Translations under genes and position numbers: made by a program
Notes under the pieces: generated by a model
Told to the model about the DNA's origin: nothing
Databases searched by the model: none
What the model saw: the letters and a program-made list of their open reading frames with translations, nothing else
NCBI RefSeq assembly: GCF_002197665.1
Contig: NZ_NBBJ01000001.1
Location: 1,178,001-1,242,000 of the forward strand
DNA from: Sphingomonas mucosissima
Lineage (GTDB): Bacteria > Pseudomonadota > Alphaproteobacteria > Sphingomonadales > Sphingomonadaceae
DNA length: 64,000 bases
Direction: 5' to 3'
Shown: piece by piece, positions 1-10,290 of the stretch
Numbering within the stretch: position 1 is the first letter of the stretch
Layout: each line of letters opens with the position of its first letter

Positions 1-141
1 GCCGTCTTCCGCCTCGCCTCAATCAGCCAAGGCGTTTACGCCCGGGCGCTCGCCGGCACCACACCCAACGCGGGCGAAGCGATCAACGGCTGCCCGGCGC
101 TGGCCGAACAAGCCCTGGCGCTGCTGCGCCGCTACGGTTGA
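1..141 (+). CDS. C-terminal end of a phosphotransferase-family protein (partial)
   Basis: An open frame enters from the left edge and stops at TGA 139-141, giving about 46 C-terminal residues. The sequence FRLASISQGVYARALAG followed by an Ala/Leu-rich tail resembles the end of the aminoglycoside-phosphotransferase-like (APH/ChoK fold) proteins common in sphingomonads, often near acyl-CoA dehydrogenases. The catalytic part lies outside the window, so the call rests on the tail only. The next gene starts 9 bases later on the same strand and is probably co-transcribed. Confidence 0.5.
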   Translation, partial: AVFRLASISQGVYARALAGTTPNAGEAINGCPALAEQALALLRRYG

Positions 142-150
142 GGACCTGAT

Positions 151-1296
151 ATGTCGAACCACGCGGTCACGCCGTTTCACCTCCATGTGTCGGACAAGTC
201 GCTGGACGACCTCCGCGATCGCCTGTCGCGCACGCGTTGGCCGGAACGGGAGACAGTATCCGGATGGGAACAAGGCGTGCCACTGGACCGCGCGCAAGCG
301 CTCGTGGCTTACTGGCAGAACGGCTACGATTGGCGACGGTGCGAGACCGCGCTGAATGCCGTCGGTCAGTTCACGACTGAGATCGACGGGCTGAAGCTGC
401 ACTTCCTGCACCGCCGCTCGCCCCATCTCGATGCCCTCCCCATCGTCATCACACACGGCTGGCCTGGGTCCGTGGTGGAGTTCATGAAGGTCATCGGACC
501 GCTGACCGATCCAGTGGCGCATGGTGGCAAGGCGGAAGACGCTTTCCACGTCGTGTGCCCCTCGTTGCCAGGTTACGGCTTTTCCGCGCGTCCTGCACAA
601 GGCTGGCCGGTGCCGCGAATTGCGAAAGCGTGGATCACGCTGATGAAGCGGCTCGGCTACCACCGCTTCGTTGCGCAGGGCGGCGACTGGGGCTCAGCCG
701 TTACTACCGCCATCGGCGCCAGCGGCGATGCGTCAGTGGCCGGCATCCACCTCAACATGCTCGTGGTCCGTCCGACGCCAGAAGACCTGGCGAACGCTAC
801 CGAGCAGGAGAAAGCGTCGCTCGAAAGTCTGCAGCGCTACATGCAGGACGGGAACGGCTATTCGCAGCAGCAGGCCACCCGCCCACAGACGCTCGGCTAT
901 GGCCTCGTCGACTCTCCGGTCGGGCAAGCGATGTGGGTTTACGAGAAGTTTCGTGAATGGTCCGACTGCGACGGCGAACCGGAGAATGCCCTTAGTCGTG
1001 ATGACATGCTCGACGATATCATGCTCTACTGGCTCACCGGCACAGGCGCCTCCTCGGCCCGGCTCTACTGGGAGAGCTTCAAGAGCTTCGGCGCGGAGAA
1101 GGTACCGGTGCCCACCGGATACAGCATGTTCCCAAAGGAGATCTTCCGCGCGTCCCGCCGCTGGGCGGAGCGGCAATATCCCAACATCATCCACTGGAAC
1201 GAGCTGGACCGCGGCGGCCACTTCGCCGCGTTCGAGCAGCCGGAGCTGTTCGTGGAGGAGGTCCGCGCCGCGTTCCGTGCGCTACGGGGCTCCTGA
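151..1296 (+). CDS. Epoxide hydrolase (alpha/beta hydrolase with EH N-terminal domain)
   Basis: 381 residues. The N-terminal about 110 residues match the epoxide-hydrolase N-terminal domain (PFHLHVSDKSLDDLRDRL). The alpha/beta fold follows, with oxyanion-hole motif HGWPGS at about 102-107, nucleophile Asp179 in QGGDWG, and catalytic His357 in GGHFAAFE. Enzymes of this group open epoxides to diols in the cytosol through an Asp-ester intermediate. The ATG at 151 is preceded by TTGAGGA overlapping the upstream stop. The gene converges with ruvX: its stop (1294-1296) abuts the ruvX stop (1297-1299) with no spacer. The natural substrate cannot be told from sequence. Confidence 0.88.
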   Translation: MSNHAVTPFHLHVSDKSLDDLRDRLSRTRWPERETVSGWEQGVPLDRAQALVAYWQNGYDWRRCETALNAVGQFTTEIDGLKLHFLHRRSPHLDALPIVITHGWPGSVVEFMKVIGPLTDPVAHGGKAEDAFHVVCPSLPGYGFSARPAQGWPVPRIAKAWITLMKRLGYHRFVAQGGDWGSAVTTAIGASGDASVAGIHLNMLVVRPTPEDLANATEQEKASLESLQRYMQDGNGYSQQQATRPQTLGYGLVDSPVGQAMWVYEKFREWSDCDGEPENALSRDDMLDDIMLYWLTGTGASSARLYWESFKSFGAEKVPVPTGYSMFPKEIFRASRRWAERQYPNIIHWNELDRGGHFAAFEQPELFVEEVRAAFRALRGS

Positions 1297-1755
1297 TTAC
1301 TCCCGCACCAGCGCGTCAATCGCTGCCTGAAGGATATGCGCGGCGGCAAGGTTGTCGATCCGTTCGGCGCGTTTGGCCCTGCTCATATCCTGTTCGATCA
1401 TCACCCGCTCCACGGCGACCGTGGACCAACGCTCGTCCCACAGCAGAATGGGCGCGAGATCGGCGATGTTGCGGGCAAAGGCGCGGGTCGACTGGCTGCG
1501 CGGGCTTTCTGTGCCGTCGAGGTTCAATGGAAGTCCCAGCACGATCCCGGTAACCTGTTGCGCCACCATCAACTCGGACAGCGCCAGTTTGTCCTGCGTG
1601 AACTTGCGGCGCTTGATCAGTGTCGCTGGACTGGCAAAGCTCCAACCGGCGTCACACAGCGCCGTCCCGATCGTTTTGGTGCCAAGATCAAGGCCGATGA
1701 GCCGACCGCCGTTCGGCAGCCCACCACGAAACTCCTCCGCCGATAGCGTGATCAT
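1297..1755 (-). CDS. ruvX: Putative pre-16S rRNA nuclease / Holliday junction resolvase-like RuvX (YqgF)
   Basis: 152 residues, the usual YqgF length. The RNase H-like fold is visible: first acidic motif [15 protein letters not shown] at about residues 21-35, then [17 protein letters not shown], then LLWDERWST, then the C-terminal [14 protein letters not shown]-type segment. The family is essential in many bacteria and matures the 5' end of 16S rRNA. The start ATG (1753-1755) overlaps the stop of the upstream minus-strand gene in an ATGA, so translation of the two is probably coupled. Confidence 0.93.
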   Translation of the reverse strand: MITLSAEEFRGGLPNGGRLIGLDLGTKTIGTALCDAGWSFASPATLIKRRKFTQDKLALSELMVAQQVTGIVLGLPLNLDGTESPRSQSTRAFARNIADLAPILLWDERWSTVAVERVMIEQDMSRAKRAERIDNLAAAHILQAAIDALVRE

Positions 1756-2852
1756 CGCGCAGCCAGCCTCCGCGCAACATCAGCGCGGACATTCGCCCAG
1801 AACAGGCTGTAATCATAAACATGGTAGTTGTTGCCCGGCAGTACATAGGGTCCGACATCCGGGCCCTCGCCGATCAGCAGCAGCCCTCGTTCCCCGCATC
1901 GCGCGGGCACCTGCCCAGCCTTGATCGCCGCGCTGCCCAGATCCGCCGCCGGGAACAACGTGCCCTTGTTGGCACTGGCCGGCGCCGTTGCGTCTGCGGT
2001 GCCGGTCAGCGGATTGGTGCATACCAAACGTGATCCACGCCGCGGCTTGCCGTCGAAGCCGATCGAGCGATCATAAGTGTCCAGCACCAGGGAAGGATCA
2101 GCCGGTTCGGCGAACGTTTCCCAAGAAAGCACGCATCCGCGCTGGTCAGGGCGGGCGCATTGCGGAAACCCCATCGCTCTAAGATCATGATCGCGGCTGA
2201 CGGGCCATCCGACGACATAAGCAGCAATCAAACGGCGGGCGATCGGCGTTCCCGCCACCTTGTCCTTCAGCAGGTGGGTGAGGTGAAGCGCTCCCTGGCT
2301 ATGCCCGGCCAAGATGATCGGCCGATCATCGCCGATCTGGCGCAGGAACGCGGCAAAAGCGACCTGGACATCGCCATAGGCCAAGTTCAGCGCGCGTTGC
2401 GCATCGGCCGCGTCGGTCAGGAACGATCCAAAGGTCGCTTGTCGATAGCGCGGCGCCCAGATCTCGCCGGCCTCGTTGAACACGCTGGCTTGACCGCGCA
2501 GGAACAAGGCCGCGCGGTCGTTGGCTTCCTTGTTGGTCAGCGGCGCATTCCAGCTGTCGCCGCTCAGGTAAGAGGTCGGATGGATAAAGAAGATCGCCGC
2601 CCCGCCGCTGGTCTTTCGCGGCTGATAGCCCGCTGGCGTCCACAAAGCCGGATTGCGACAAAGGTCGGGACGCGCCAACCACATGTCTGGGCGATCATAG
2701 GCGTCAGCGCGCGCTTTCCCCTGCTGCTCAAACGGGCGGCCCGGCACGAATGTCCAGCGGATCAGGTCATTGCCCCAGATCCGGTAAACAACCGCTCCGG
2801 CAATCACGAGCGCGATCAGGAAGGCGATGACGTAGAGGAACTTGCGTGCCAT
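1752..2852 (-). CDS. DUF3089 lipase-like alpha/beta hydrolase, membrane-anchored
   Basis: About 366 residues from the ATG at 2850-2852 ([16 protein letters not shown]), which begins directly with a hydrophobic anchor. An ATG at 2891 in the same frame would add 13 residues, so the start is not certain. The body carries FFIHPTSYL near the N-terminus, a nucleophile elbow [11 protein letters not shown] and a C-terminal VYDYSLFW stretch, all typical of DUF3089 proteins. They are probably serine hydrolases held at the inner membrane facing the periplasm; no substrate is known. The stop overlaps the ruvX start by 4 bases. Its promoter region is shared divergently with gatC. Confidence 0.85.
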   Translation of the reverse strand: MARKFLYVIAFLIALVIAGAVVYRIWGNDLIRWTFVPGRPFEQQGKARADAYDRPDMWLARPDLCRNPALWTPAGYQPRKTSGGAAIFFIHPTSYLSGDSWNAPLTNKEANDRAALFLRGQASVFNEAGEIWAPRYRQATFGSFLTDAADAQRALNLAYGDVQVAFAAFLRQIGDDRPIILAGHSQGALHLTHLLKDKVAGTPIARRLIAAYVVGWPVSRDHDLRAMGFPQCARPDQRGCVLSWETFAEPADPSLVLDTYDRSIGFDGKPRRGSRLVCTNPLTGTADATAPASANKGTLFPAADLGSAAIKAGQVPARCGERGLLLIGEGPDVGPYVLPGNNYHVYDYSLFWANVRADVARRLAAR

Positions 2853-2979
2853 GCCGTTCGCCTGCCCCAGCCGTCGGGCGCGCGCAACCATACTGCGCAA
2901 TCAGCCGGCTCCGCGCCCGCTGCGATTGGTCGCCAAGCGCTGTTGCCTTCGCACCTGCGGCAGTGATAGCGCGCAGCCC

Positions 2980-3282
2980 ATGTCCGTAGATATTGCCACC
3001 GTGAAGAAGGTCGCGAGCCTTGCTCGCATCGCGATCGACGATGCTCACGCCGAGCGCCTCGTGCCGGAGCTCAACAACATCCTCGGATGGGTCGAGCAAC
3101 TCGGCGAAGTGGACACCAGCGGCGTGGCGCCGATGACGGCCGTGATCCCCAACACGCTGCGCCTTCGCGACGACGTCGTGAACGCCGACCCGCTGACCGG
3201 CGGCGGCATGCGGGACGCCGTGCTGGCAAACGCGCCACAGGCGGAACACGGGTTCTTCACCGTGCCCAAGGTGATCGAGTGA
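2980..3282 (+). CDS. gatC: Asp-tRNA(Asn)/Glu-tRNA(Gln) amidotransferase subunit C
   Basis: 100 residues, normal for Gat[20 protein letters not shown] and the tail [20 protein letters not shown] are diagnostic. GatC stabilises the GatA-GatB amidotransferase, which makes Gln-tRNA(Gln) and/or Asn-tRNA(Asn) from the mischarged precursors. The frame stays open to 2842, but family length and the conserved N-terminus support the ATG at 2980. gatA follows after 94 bases and gatB after that, forming a gatCAB operon. Confidence 0.95.
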   Translation: MSVDIATVKKVASLARIAIDDAHAERLVPELNNILGWVEQLGEVDTSGVAPMTAVIPNTLRLRDDVVNADPLTGGGMRDAVLANAPQAEHGFFTVPKVIE

Positions 3283-3376
3283 GCTGTCTCCGCTCCGCAA
3301 GGGCTGCCTCGACATACAACGGCCGCGCCCTTCCTTCTCTTGAGACTCCGGCGCTCGCCGGCGAGACGGTGTTCTG

Positions 3377-4861
3377 ATGACTGATCTTACCGACCTTGGC
3401 ATTCGCGAGATCCGCGATGGCGTACGCGAGGGCACTTTCTCCGCACGCGAAGTGGCCGAAGCGTTCAACGCAGCCGTCAGCAGCGCGCGGCAACTCAATG
3501 CCTTTCTGGTCGAAACACCGGACCATGCGCTCGCCGCTGCCGATGCCGCCGATACCGCGCGCGCGGCTGGTGAGACGCTGAAGCCACTCGCAGGCGTGCC
3601 GATCGGCATGAAGGATCTGTTCTGCACCAAGGGAGTGGCCTCCACCGCCGCCAGCCACATCCTGGAAGGCTTCACGCCGCAGTATGAATCCACCGTGTCG
3701 CAGCGCCTGTGGGATGCCGGCGCGGGCATGCTGGGCAAGCTGAACATGGACCAGTTCGCCATGGGCTCGTCCAACGAGACCAGCGCGTTCGGCAACGTTA
3801 TCTCGCCGTGGCGCCGCAATGACGGCGGCAACGCGCCGCTGGCGCCCGGCGGCTCCTCGGGGGGCTCGTCGGCGGCAGTGTCTGCGCGCCTCTGCCCGGC
3901 CGCAACCGGCACCGACACTGGCGGCTCGATCCGCCAGCCGGCGGCGTTCACGGGTATATCGGGAATCAAGCCGACCTACGGCCGTTGCTCGCGCTGGGGC
4001 GTGATCGCTTTTGCCTCGTCGCTCGATCAGGCCGGGCCGATGGCCCGCGACGTGCGAGATTGCGCCATCATGCTGGAGGCGATGAGCGGCTTCGACCCGA
4101 AGGACGCTACGTCGCTCGACGTTCCCGTTCCCCGGTGGGAGCAGGGCCTAAACGCCAGCCTCGCCGGCAAGCGCGTCGGCATCCCGCGCGAATACCGCGT
4201 GGACAACATGCCCGAAGAGATCGAAGCGCTTTGGCAGCGCGGCATCGAATGGGTGAAGGACGCCGGCGCAGAAGTGGTCGAGGTGTCACTGCCGCACACC
4301 AAATACGCCCTTCCCGCGTATTACATCATCGCGCCCGCCGAGGCGTCGTCCAACCTCGCCCGCTACGATGGCGTTCGCTACGGCAAGCGCGATCTGCCAG
4401 ACGGCGCCAATCTCCAGGCAATGTACGCCGCCACCCGCGCGGCCGGCTTCGGCGAAGAGGTGAAGCGCCGGATCCTGATCGGCACCTATGTGCTCTCGGC
4501 CGGCTTCTACGACGCGTATTTCACCCAGGCATCGAAGGTGCGCACGCTGATCGCGCAGGACTTCGACAAGGCCTGGGAGAGCTGCGAGATTCTGCTCACC
4601 CCGACCGCGCCGTCCGCGGCGTTCGGTCTGGGCGAGAAGAGCGATGATCCGCTCGCCATGTATTTGAACGACGTCTTCACCGTGCCCTCGTCGCTTGCCG
4701 GCCTGCCCGCGATGAGCGTGCCCGGTGGCCTCGACAAGCACGGCCTGCCGCTCGGCCTCCAAGTGATCGGCAAGGCGCTGGACGAGCAAGGCGTCCTCAA
4801 TGCCGCGCTGGCGCTCGAGGAGCGTGCCGGCTTCGTCGCGCGCCCACAGGCGTGGTGGTGA
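3377..4861 (+). CDS. gatA: Asp-tRNA(Asn)/Glu-tRNA(Gln) amidotransferase subunit A
   Basis: 494 residues. Amidase-signature enzyme with catalytic Lys in [14 protein letters not shown] (about 76-89) and the Ser-cisSer-Ser region [15 protein letters not shown] (about 155-169), followed by [16 protein letters not shown]. It hydrolyses glutamine and passes ammonia to GatB for amidation of mischarged tRNA. The ATG at 3377 follows the gatC stop by 94 bases; no other gene fits in that spacer. The N-terminus ([16 protein letters not shown]) and C-terminus agree with full-length GatA. Confidence 0.97.
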   Translation: MTDLTDLGIREIRDGVREGTFSAREVAEAFNAAVSSARQLNAFLVETPDHALAAADAADTARAAGETLKPLAGVPIGMKDLFCTKGVASTAASHILEGFTPQYESTVSQRLWDAGAGMLGKLNMDQFAMGSSNETSAFGNVISPWRRNDGGNAPLAPGGSSGGSSAAVSARLCPAATGTDTGGSIRQPAAFTGISGIKPTYGRCSRWGVIAFASSLDQAGPMARDVRDCAIMLEAMSGFDPKDATSLDVPVPRWEQGLNASLAGKRVGIPREYRVDNMPEEIEALWQRGIEWVKDAGAEVVEVSLPHTKYALPAYYIIAPAEASSNLARYDGVRYGKRDLPDGANLQAMYAATRAAGFGEEVKRRILIGTYVLSAGFYDAYFTQASKVRTLIAQDFDKAWESCEILLTPTAPSAAFGLGEKSDDPLAMYLNDVFTVPSSLAGLPAMSVPGGLDKHGLPLGLQVIGKALDEQGVLNAALALEERAGFVARPQAWW

Positions 4862-4940
4862 GCCGCGCGCGGCACTTCATTATTTCCCATGAGGATGGGC
4901 GGGGCCTTGGCTGCCCCGGCCCGAACGGGTGTTTAGAGCT

Positions 4941-6392
4941 ATGACTGACTATCGCATCAAGGGCGCCACGGGCGATTGGGAGGTCGTGATCGGCCTCGAG
5001 GTACACGCGCAGGTGACGTCGAACGCGAAGCTATTCTCCGGTGCGGCCACGGCGTTTGGTGCCGAGCCCAATTCGCAGGTCAGCCTGATCGATGCCGCGA
5101 TGCCGGGCATGCTGCCGGTGCCGAACCGTGAATGCATCCGCCAGGCGGTGCGCACCGGCATGGCGATCGATGCGCAGATCAACAAATGGTCGCGCTTCGA
5201 TCGCAAGAATTACTTCTACGCCGATCTCCCGCAGGGCTACCAGATTTCGCAGCTTTATCATCCGATTGTCGGCGAAGGCTCGGTCGAGATCGAGGATGGT
5301 GACATCGTCAAGACGATCGGTGTCGAGCGTATCCACGTTGAGCAGGATGCCGGCAAGCTGATGCACGATCAGCACCCCACCCGCTCCTATGTCGATCTCA
5401 ACCGGTGCGGCGTTGCGCTCATGGAGATCGTCAGCCGCCCGGACATGCGCTCGCCGTCCGAAGCTGGCGCGTATCTTCGCAAGCTGCGCGCGATCCTTCG
5501 TTATGTCGGCTCATGTGACGGCAACATGGAGGAAGGCTCCATGCGCGCTGACGTCAACGTCAGCGTGCGCAAGCCGGGCGAAGAATTCGGCACGCGGACC
5601 GAGACGAAGAACGTCAACTCGGTGCGCTTCGTCATGGCCGCGATCGAGCATGAAGCGCATCGCCAGGTCGACGTGCTCGAGTCCGGCGGCAAGATCGTCC
5701 AGGAAACAAGGCTGTTCAATCCGGACACCGGCACCACGCGTTCGATGCGGTCGAAGGAAGATGCGCACGATTACCGCTACTTCCCTGACCCCGATCTGCT
5801 GCCGCTCGAGCTCGACGACGCCTTCCTTGAGGAATGCCGCGCATCGCTGCCGGAGCTGCCTGACGCGAAGCGCAAGCGCTACGAGGCGCTTGGCATCACC
5901 GCCTACAACGCCGATGTGCTGACCGCAGAGGTCGAGACCGCCCGCTGGTTCGACACGTTGCTTGATGCCGGCGCAGCGCCGGTCGCAGCATCGAACTGGG
6001 TCACCGGCGAGTTGTTCGGTGCGCTCAACCGGATGGGCAAGGGCATCACCGATTCGCCGGTGACCCCCGGTCAGGCGGCAGAGCTTCTCTCGCTCGTCGC
6101 TGATGGCACGCTCTCCGGCAGCCTCGCCAAGCAAGTGTTCGAGGTCATGCTCGAGACCGGCGATGCGCCCGGCAAGATCGTCGAAGAGCGCGGGCTTAAG
6201 CAGACCAGCGACACCGGCGCCATCGAGGCCGTGATCGCCGAAGTGCTGGCGAAGAACCCCGGACAGCTCGAGCAATATCGCGGCGGCAAGGTGGCGCTGT
6301 TCGGCTTCTTCGTCGGTCAGACGATGAAGGCGATGGGCGGCAAGGCGAATCCGCAGGTCGTCAACGATCTACTGAAGAAGGCGCTCGGCTAA
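4941..6392 (+). CDS. gatB: Asp-tRNA(Asn)/Glu-tRNA(Gln) amidotransferase subunit B
   Basis: 483 residues. [20 protein letters not shown] near the N-terminus, [17 protein letters not shown] and the C-terminal YqeY-like tail ([10 protein letters not shown] end) identify GatB, the kinase/transamidation subunit that binds mischarged tRNA. An in-frame GTG lies 12 bases upstream at 4929, but the ATG at 4941 gives the usual MTDYRIKG start. It is separated from gatA by 79 bases and completes the gatCAB operon. Confidence 0.97.
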   Translation: MTDYRIKGATGDWEVVIGLEVHAQVTSNAKLFSGAATAFGAEPNSQVSLIDAAMPGMLPVPNRECIRQAVRTGMAIDAQINKWSRFDRKNYFYADLPQGYQISQLYHPIVGEGSVEIEDGDIVKTIGVERIHVEQDAGKLMHDQHPTRSYVDLNRCGVALMEIVSRPDMRSPSEAGAYLRKLRAILRYVGSCDGNMEEGSMRADVNVSVRKPGEEFGTRTETKNVNSVRFVMAAIEHEAHRQVDVLESGGKIVQETRLFNPDTGTTRSMRSKEDAHDYRYFPDPDLLPLELDDAFLEECRASLPELPDAKRKRYEALGITAYNADVLTAEVETARWFDTLLDAGAAPVAASNWVTGELFGALNRMGKGITDSPVTPGQAAELLSLVADGTLSGSLAKQVFEVMLETGDAPGKIVEERGLKQTSDTGAIEAVIAEVLAKNPGQLEQYRGGKVALFGFFVGQTMKAMGGKANPQVVNDLLKKALG

Positions 6393-6514
6393 GCAGGCAC
6401 CGCCCTGCCCTCGGCGATCGCTCCGCCTCGTCGCTATCCGAGAAGTCGCGGATGATGACGGGAGCGCTGCGCCCGCTTGCCACCCTCGCTCGCGCCGATT
6501 AACTGCCCCTCCCG

Positions 6515-7504
6515 ATGCCTTCTTCGGACCACCGCCCCGCCTCCCTCATTCCCGGCGGTGCCGTTTTTCCGCACCGCCATCTCACCGGGATCGAAGGGCT
6601 CCAGCCACACGAGATCGCGTTCCTGCTGGACGAAGCGGAAGGCTGGATCGCCGCCAACCGCGAGCGCGGCACACCCGACAAGCGGCTTGCCGGTCTTACG
6701 CAAATCAACGCCTTTTTCGAGAACTCCACGCGCACGCTGCTGAGCTTCGAGATCGCCGGCAAGCGCCTGGGCGCCGATGTCGTCAACATGCACGCGGCGC
6801 AGTCCAGCGTGAAGAAGGGCGAAACGCTGATCGACACGGCCATGACGCTCAACGCCATGCGCGCCGACGTGATCGTCATCCGCCACATGTCCTCGGGCGC
6901 GGTTCGGCTCATCGCGGACAAGGTGGATTGCCCCGTCCTCAACGCGGGCGACGGCCGTCACGAACATCCAACCCAGGCACTGCTGGATGCCCTCACCATC
7001 CGCAGGCGCCGTGGCACCATTCATAATCAGCGCGTCGTGATCTGCGGCGATGTGCTGCACAGCCGAGTCGCCCGGTCGAACATTCTGGCGCTGACGGCGC
7101 TCGCGGCCGAGGTTCGGGTCTGCGCGCCGTCGACCCTCATGCCCCCCGCAATCGAGCGGATGGGCGTCACGCCCTTCATCGATTTCGATGCGGCGCTTGA
7201 GGGCGCCGACGTCGTGATGATGCTGCGGCTCCAGACAGAGCGGATGGCAGGCGGTTACGTGCCGTCCACGCGCGAATACCATCTACGCTACGGCCTCACG
7301 TTGAAACGGCTGGCACGTGCGAAAGCGGACGCCTTGGTGATGCATCCGGGACCAATGAACCGTGGGGTGGAGATCGACTCCAACGTCGCTGATCACGCGG
7401 AGCGCTCCGCGATCACGGAACAGGTGGAGATGGGTGTTGCCGTTCGTATGGCTTGCCTGGACGTGCTGACCCGCCGGTCGCGCGGCGTGGAGGGCTGGGC
7501 ATGA
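6515..7504 (+). CDS. pyrB: Aspartate carbamoyltransferase catalytic chain
   Basis: 329 residues. It makes N-carbamoyl-L-aspartate from carbamoyl phosphate and aspartate, the second step of pyrimidine synthesis. Visible motifs are the carbamoyl-phosphate site [13 protein letters not shown] (about 69-81), [16 protein letters not shown] (about 147-162) and [14 protein letters not shown] (about 275-288). The stop overlaps the next start by 4 bases (7501-7504, ATGA). No regulatory PyrI chain is visible; instead the partner is the inactive-looking dihydroorotase homologue, as in class A ATCases. Confidence 0.96.
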   Translation: MPSSDHRPASLIPGGAVFPHRHLTGIEGLQPHEIAFLLDEAEGWIAANRERGTPDKRLAGLTQINAFFENSTRTLLSFEIAGKRLGADVVNMHAAQSSVKKGETLIDTAMTLNAMRADVIVIRHMSSGAVRLIADKVDCPVLNAGDGRHEHPTQALLDALTIRRRRGTIHNQRVVICGDVLHSRVARSNILALTALAAEVRVCAPSTLMPPAIERMGVTPFIDFDAALEGADVVMMLRLQTERMAGGYVPSTREYHLRYGLTLKRLARAKADALVMHPGPMNRGVEIDSNVADHAERSAITEQVEMGVAVRMACLDVLTRRSRGVEGWA

Positions 7505-8712
7505 GCGGCGCGCTCCATTTCCGGAATGCCCGGATCATATGTGCCGAGGGTGGCGAGCGCCACGGCGACCTGTTCGTAGCCGATGGGCGGATCGTCGACT
7601 CTGCCCGAGGCGCAGAAACGATCGACTGCCGCGGCGCGCTTTTAATGCCTGCGATCGTCGACCTCGGCGTTGCCAGCATCGATCGCGCGGCGTTTCGCGC
7701 GGGTGGCATCGTGCGTGTCGGGCTAATGCCCGATCAAAGCCCCGTGCTCGATGAGCCAGGGATCGTGCAGCGCTCCGCGCTGATCGGCCGGCCGGACCTG
7801 TGGATTCATCCGATCGCCGCTGCCACGCGCGGGCTGGCGGGAACGGATCTTGCCGAAATGGCGATCTGTGCTTCGGCCGGGGCACGCGCGGTGGGCACCG
7901 GTCGCGGCTGGATCACCGATTCGGGTGTCATGGCGCGGGTGCTCGCTTATGCCCGTGATCTGGGCCTTACCGTTGTCGCTCATTCCGAAGACGCCGGGTT
8001 GGTTGGCGATGCCGTGGCGACAGAGGGCGAAACCGCCACCCGGCTCGGCCTTCCCGCCGCCCCCGCGCTCTCGGAGCCGCTGGCAATCGCCCGCGACCTC
8101 ATGCTCACGGAAGCGGCAGACGCGAGGCTTCACCTCCGGCAAGTCACAACGGCAGCGGGTTTCGAGCTCGTCCGGGCTGCCAAACGCCGCGGTGTCCGGG
8201 TGACCTGCGGGATCACGCCGGCGCACCTGCTGCTGTCGGACAATGCAATGAGCGATTTCCGCACCTTTACGCGGCTATCTCCCCCGCTCAGGTCGGAGGA
8301 GGATCGCAGGGCAGCACTCGCAGCGCTGGCTGACGGCACCATCGACGTACTGTGCTCCGGCCATGATCCGCGCGGCCCGGAAGAAAAGCGCCTCCCCTTC
8401 GCGGATGCCAGTGCCGGCGCCGCTGGTGCTGTCACTTTGCTTCCGCTGGCGCTCGGCCTCGCACGGGACGGGCACCTCAGCCTGGAACGACTCTCGGCGC
8501 TGTTATCGCGCAATCCCGCGGCCGTCCTGGGGATCGACGCTGGATCGCTTCAGCCAGGCGCTGAGGCAGACATCATGCTGGTGGATCAGAACGCGCCGTG
8601 GCAGATTTCCGCCGATACTCTCCCGGGCACCGCTGGAAATACACCGTTCGACGGTCTGCCGGTTCAGGGCCGCGTCCTTCGCCTCTTCAAAGGAGGCCGC
8701 GAACTCGGGTGA
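7501..8712 (+). CDS. Non-catalytic dihydroorotase homologue (PyrC'-like ATCase partner)
   Basis: 403 residues from the ATG overlapping pyrB. Overall fold and order match class I dihydroorotase, but the metal ligands are missing. The HxH strand motif (normally VDLHVHL) reads VDLGVASI at about 53-60. The TPHH motif reads [10 protein letters not shown]. The ATDHAPH motif reads [12 protein letters not shown], with Gly in place of the metal-binding Asp. Only [10 protein letters not shown] keeps its His. Pseudomonas has a comparable pyrBC' arrangement in which an inactive PyrC' is needed for ATCase assembly; the same structural role is inferred here. A true dihydroorotase must then be encoded elsewhere. 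Confidence 0.85.
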   Translation: MSGALHFRNARIICAEGGERHGDLFVADGRIVDSARGAETIDCRGALLMPAIVDLGVASIDRAAFRAGGIVRVGLMPDQSPVLDEPGIVQRSALIGRPDLWIHPIAAATRGLAGTDLAEMAICASAGARAVGTGRGWITDSGVMARVLAYARDLGLTVVAHSEDAGLVGDAVATEGETATRLGLPAAPALSEPLAIARDLMLTEAADARLHLRQVTTAAGFELVRAAKRRGVRVTCGITPAHLLLSDNAMSDFRTFTRLSPPLRSEEDRRAALAALADGTIDVLCSGHDPRGPEEKRLPFADASAGAAGAVTLLPLALGLARDGHLSLERLSALLSRNPAAVLGIDAGSLQPGAEADIMLVDQNAPWQISADTLPGTAGNTPFDGLPVQGRVLRLFKGGRELG

Positions 8713-8759
8713 GTCCTGGCCCCAAGACCTGATCGAGTTCGGCCTCCGCCTCGCGTTGC

Positions 8760-10049
8760 TCAGCGTCCCGCGAGTTGCACCTTTGCCGCTTTTGCCCAGG
8801 CTGCCGTCTGATCGCCCGCGCTCGTCCGGACGAAGCATGCGCCGCCGTTGCTCCGATAGCCACGACACAGCTCATTGGCTTCCGCGCGCGAATACCCGCC
8901 GACCGAGAGGCGATAGAAGGACTTGAACGCCATGCCCGTGGGGGTTTCACCCGCGAACGCCGGATGGCGCCGCTGCGCCCGCTCCCACGCGTCCTTTGCG
9001 ACTGCCGCCGAATCATAGGCGCCGAGCTGGACGAACCAGCGGCCTCCGCCTTTCGACTTCCCTGTGCTCTCCCGGTCAAGTGCCGCGAAGCGCGTCTGCG
9101 GCGCCTCCACGGCAGCTTGCCGGATGGGAGCGCTACCGCGGGGCAGCTGCTGCACTACCTCGCGCCGCTCCGCGAAGACGATGCGGGTGCCCGGCGCCGA
9201 GGTCTCGCCCGCCGCCGTCATCGCGGCCGGCGACGCTTCCCCAGCCGCAGCCACCGATGCGTCGGCGAGAAGCGTCGCGGCCGGCATGGCGCTTGCCGGC
9301 GAAAGCGTGTTCAGCGCGAGGGCGACTGGCTGCCCCGGATCCTTGACCGGCCGCACGCCGAGCAGCGCCGAGACCTGGTCCGCCGCGCCAACGGGCTTGG
9401 CAAAGGACGCCCATTGCAAAACGCGCGCATCCGCTTCGGTCGGCCCCATGTCGATTCCTGCGATCTGGCGCGATTCGGTCCAGCGACCGGCAAGCGCCAG
9501 CACCAGGGCAAGGTTCTGCCGGGTCTTCGCATCCGCGTTGGGTGAGCGTGCCGCAGCGGTGAGCAGCTCGACGCCCGTGCCCGGATCACCCGCCAGCGCA
9601 ACCGCAAGGCCGCGATCACTGGCCGGCACGATGGCGGCATGCTCTTCCAGGCTGGCGCGCGCTTCATCCCATTGCCCTTCGGCGATCATGGCGAGCGCGA
9701 GATTAAGCGCCGCCTTGCCGTTCTCGGGCGACAGGCTCAGTACGTCGGCATAGGCAGCATGCGCAGACGTAAAGCGTCCGGCCTTCAGATAAGTCGATCC
9801 CAGCAGTGCGCGATAATTGGCGTTCCGCGGTTCGCCCTCCACCGCCGCTTCGGCAAAGCTGATCGCCTTCGTGAGATCGCCCTTGGCAAGCGCGTCTGTA
9901 GCCTGCTGAGCATTGCGCGCCGCCTGTTTCGCGAGCGCCGCTTCGCTGCGCGTGCTGACCGTGGAGATGCCGCCCTGTGCGCAGCCGACCATGGCGCCGC
10001 CCAGCATCAGGGCCGAAAGGCTGAAACCTGCAAGTGCACGCTTGTTCAT
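8760..10049 (-). CDS. TPR- and SPOR-domain lipoprotein
   Basis: 429 residues. It starts with a lipoprotein signal peptide (LSALMLGGAMVGCAQGG, lipobox Cys about residue 23). TPR-like helices follow at roughly 40-200 (KGDLTKAISFAEAAVEGEP, then TSAHAAYADVLSLSPENGKA), then an Ala/Pro-rich low-complexity linker at about 210-320, then a C-terminal SPOR domain (WFVQLGAYDSAAVAKDAW to NGGACFVRT). SPOR domains bind peptidoglycan stripped of stem peptides at division sites, so an envelope role around septation is inferred. It is transcribed divergently from another SPOR protein at 10291. Confidence 0.87.
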   Translation of the reverse strand: MNKRALAGFSLSALMLGGAMVGCAQGGISTVSTRSEAALAKQAARNAQQATDALAKGDLTKAISFAEAAVEGEPRNANYRALLGSTYLKAGRFTSAHAAYADVLSLSPENGKAALNLALAMIAEGQWDEARASLEEHAAIVPASDRGLAVALAGDPGTGVELLTAAARSPNADAKTRQNLALVLALAGRWTESRQIAGIDMGPTEADARVLQWASFAKPVGAADQVSALLGVRPVKDPGQPVALALNTLSPASAMPAATLLADASVAAAGEASPAAMTAAGETSAPGTRIVFAERREVVQQLPRGSAPIRQAAVEAPQTRFAALDRESTGKSKGGGRWFVQLGAYDSAAVAKDAWERAQRRHPAFAGETPTGMAFKSFYRLSVGGYSRAEANELCRGYRSNGGACFVRTSAGDQTAAWAKAAKVQLAGR

Positions 10050-10290
10050 CGTCGGATCCCCGAGCCATTTTCATGGGTGAAGCCGCGCCCACGTCCCAAT
10101 GCGGGAATCCGCTGGTGCCGTGGGGCTTCCCCCTGTCCCGCGTTTGATGCCAATTTCTTCATAAGGAATGGTAAACACGCGGCGGTGCGGGGTATCGAGC
10201 GGGTGATCGAAGGGTTAGCGATAGAGTAACCTCGCGCGTCCACATCGTGCGCCATCGGCAGAAAGCTCGCGGATAATTCGGGGAAGACGG
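10050..10290. promoter_or_regulatory. Divergent intergenic region between two SPOR-protein genes
   Basis: 241 bases between the starts of two divergently transcribed SPOR-domain genes. No credible reading frame was found in it, so it should contain both promoters. I could not place convincing -35/-10 elements by eye. Confidence 0.4.

Noticed and set aside
1291-1300. Zero-spacer convergent stops of epoxide hydrolase and ruvX as a special element
   Set aside because: Compact gene packing explains it; no hairpin or repeat is present.
2842-2979. Longer GatC with a 46-residue N-terminal extension
   Set aside because: The extension is Arg/Pro/Cys-rich, overlaps the divergent gene's start region and is absent from the family.
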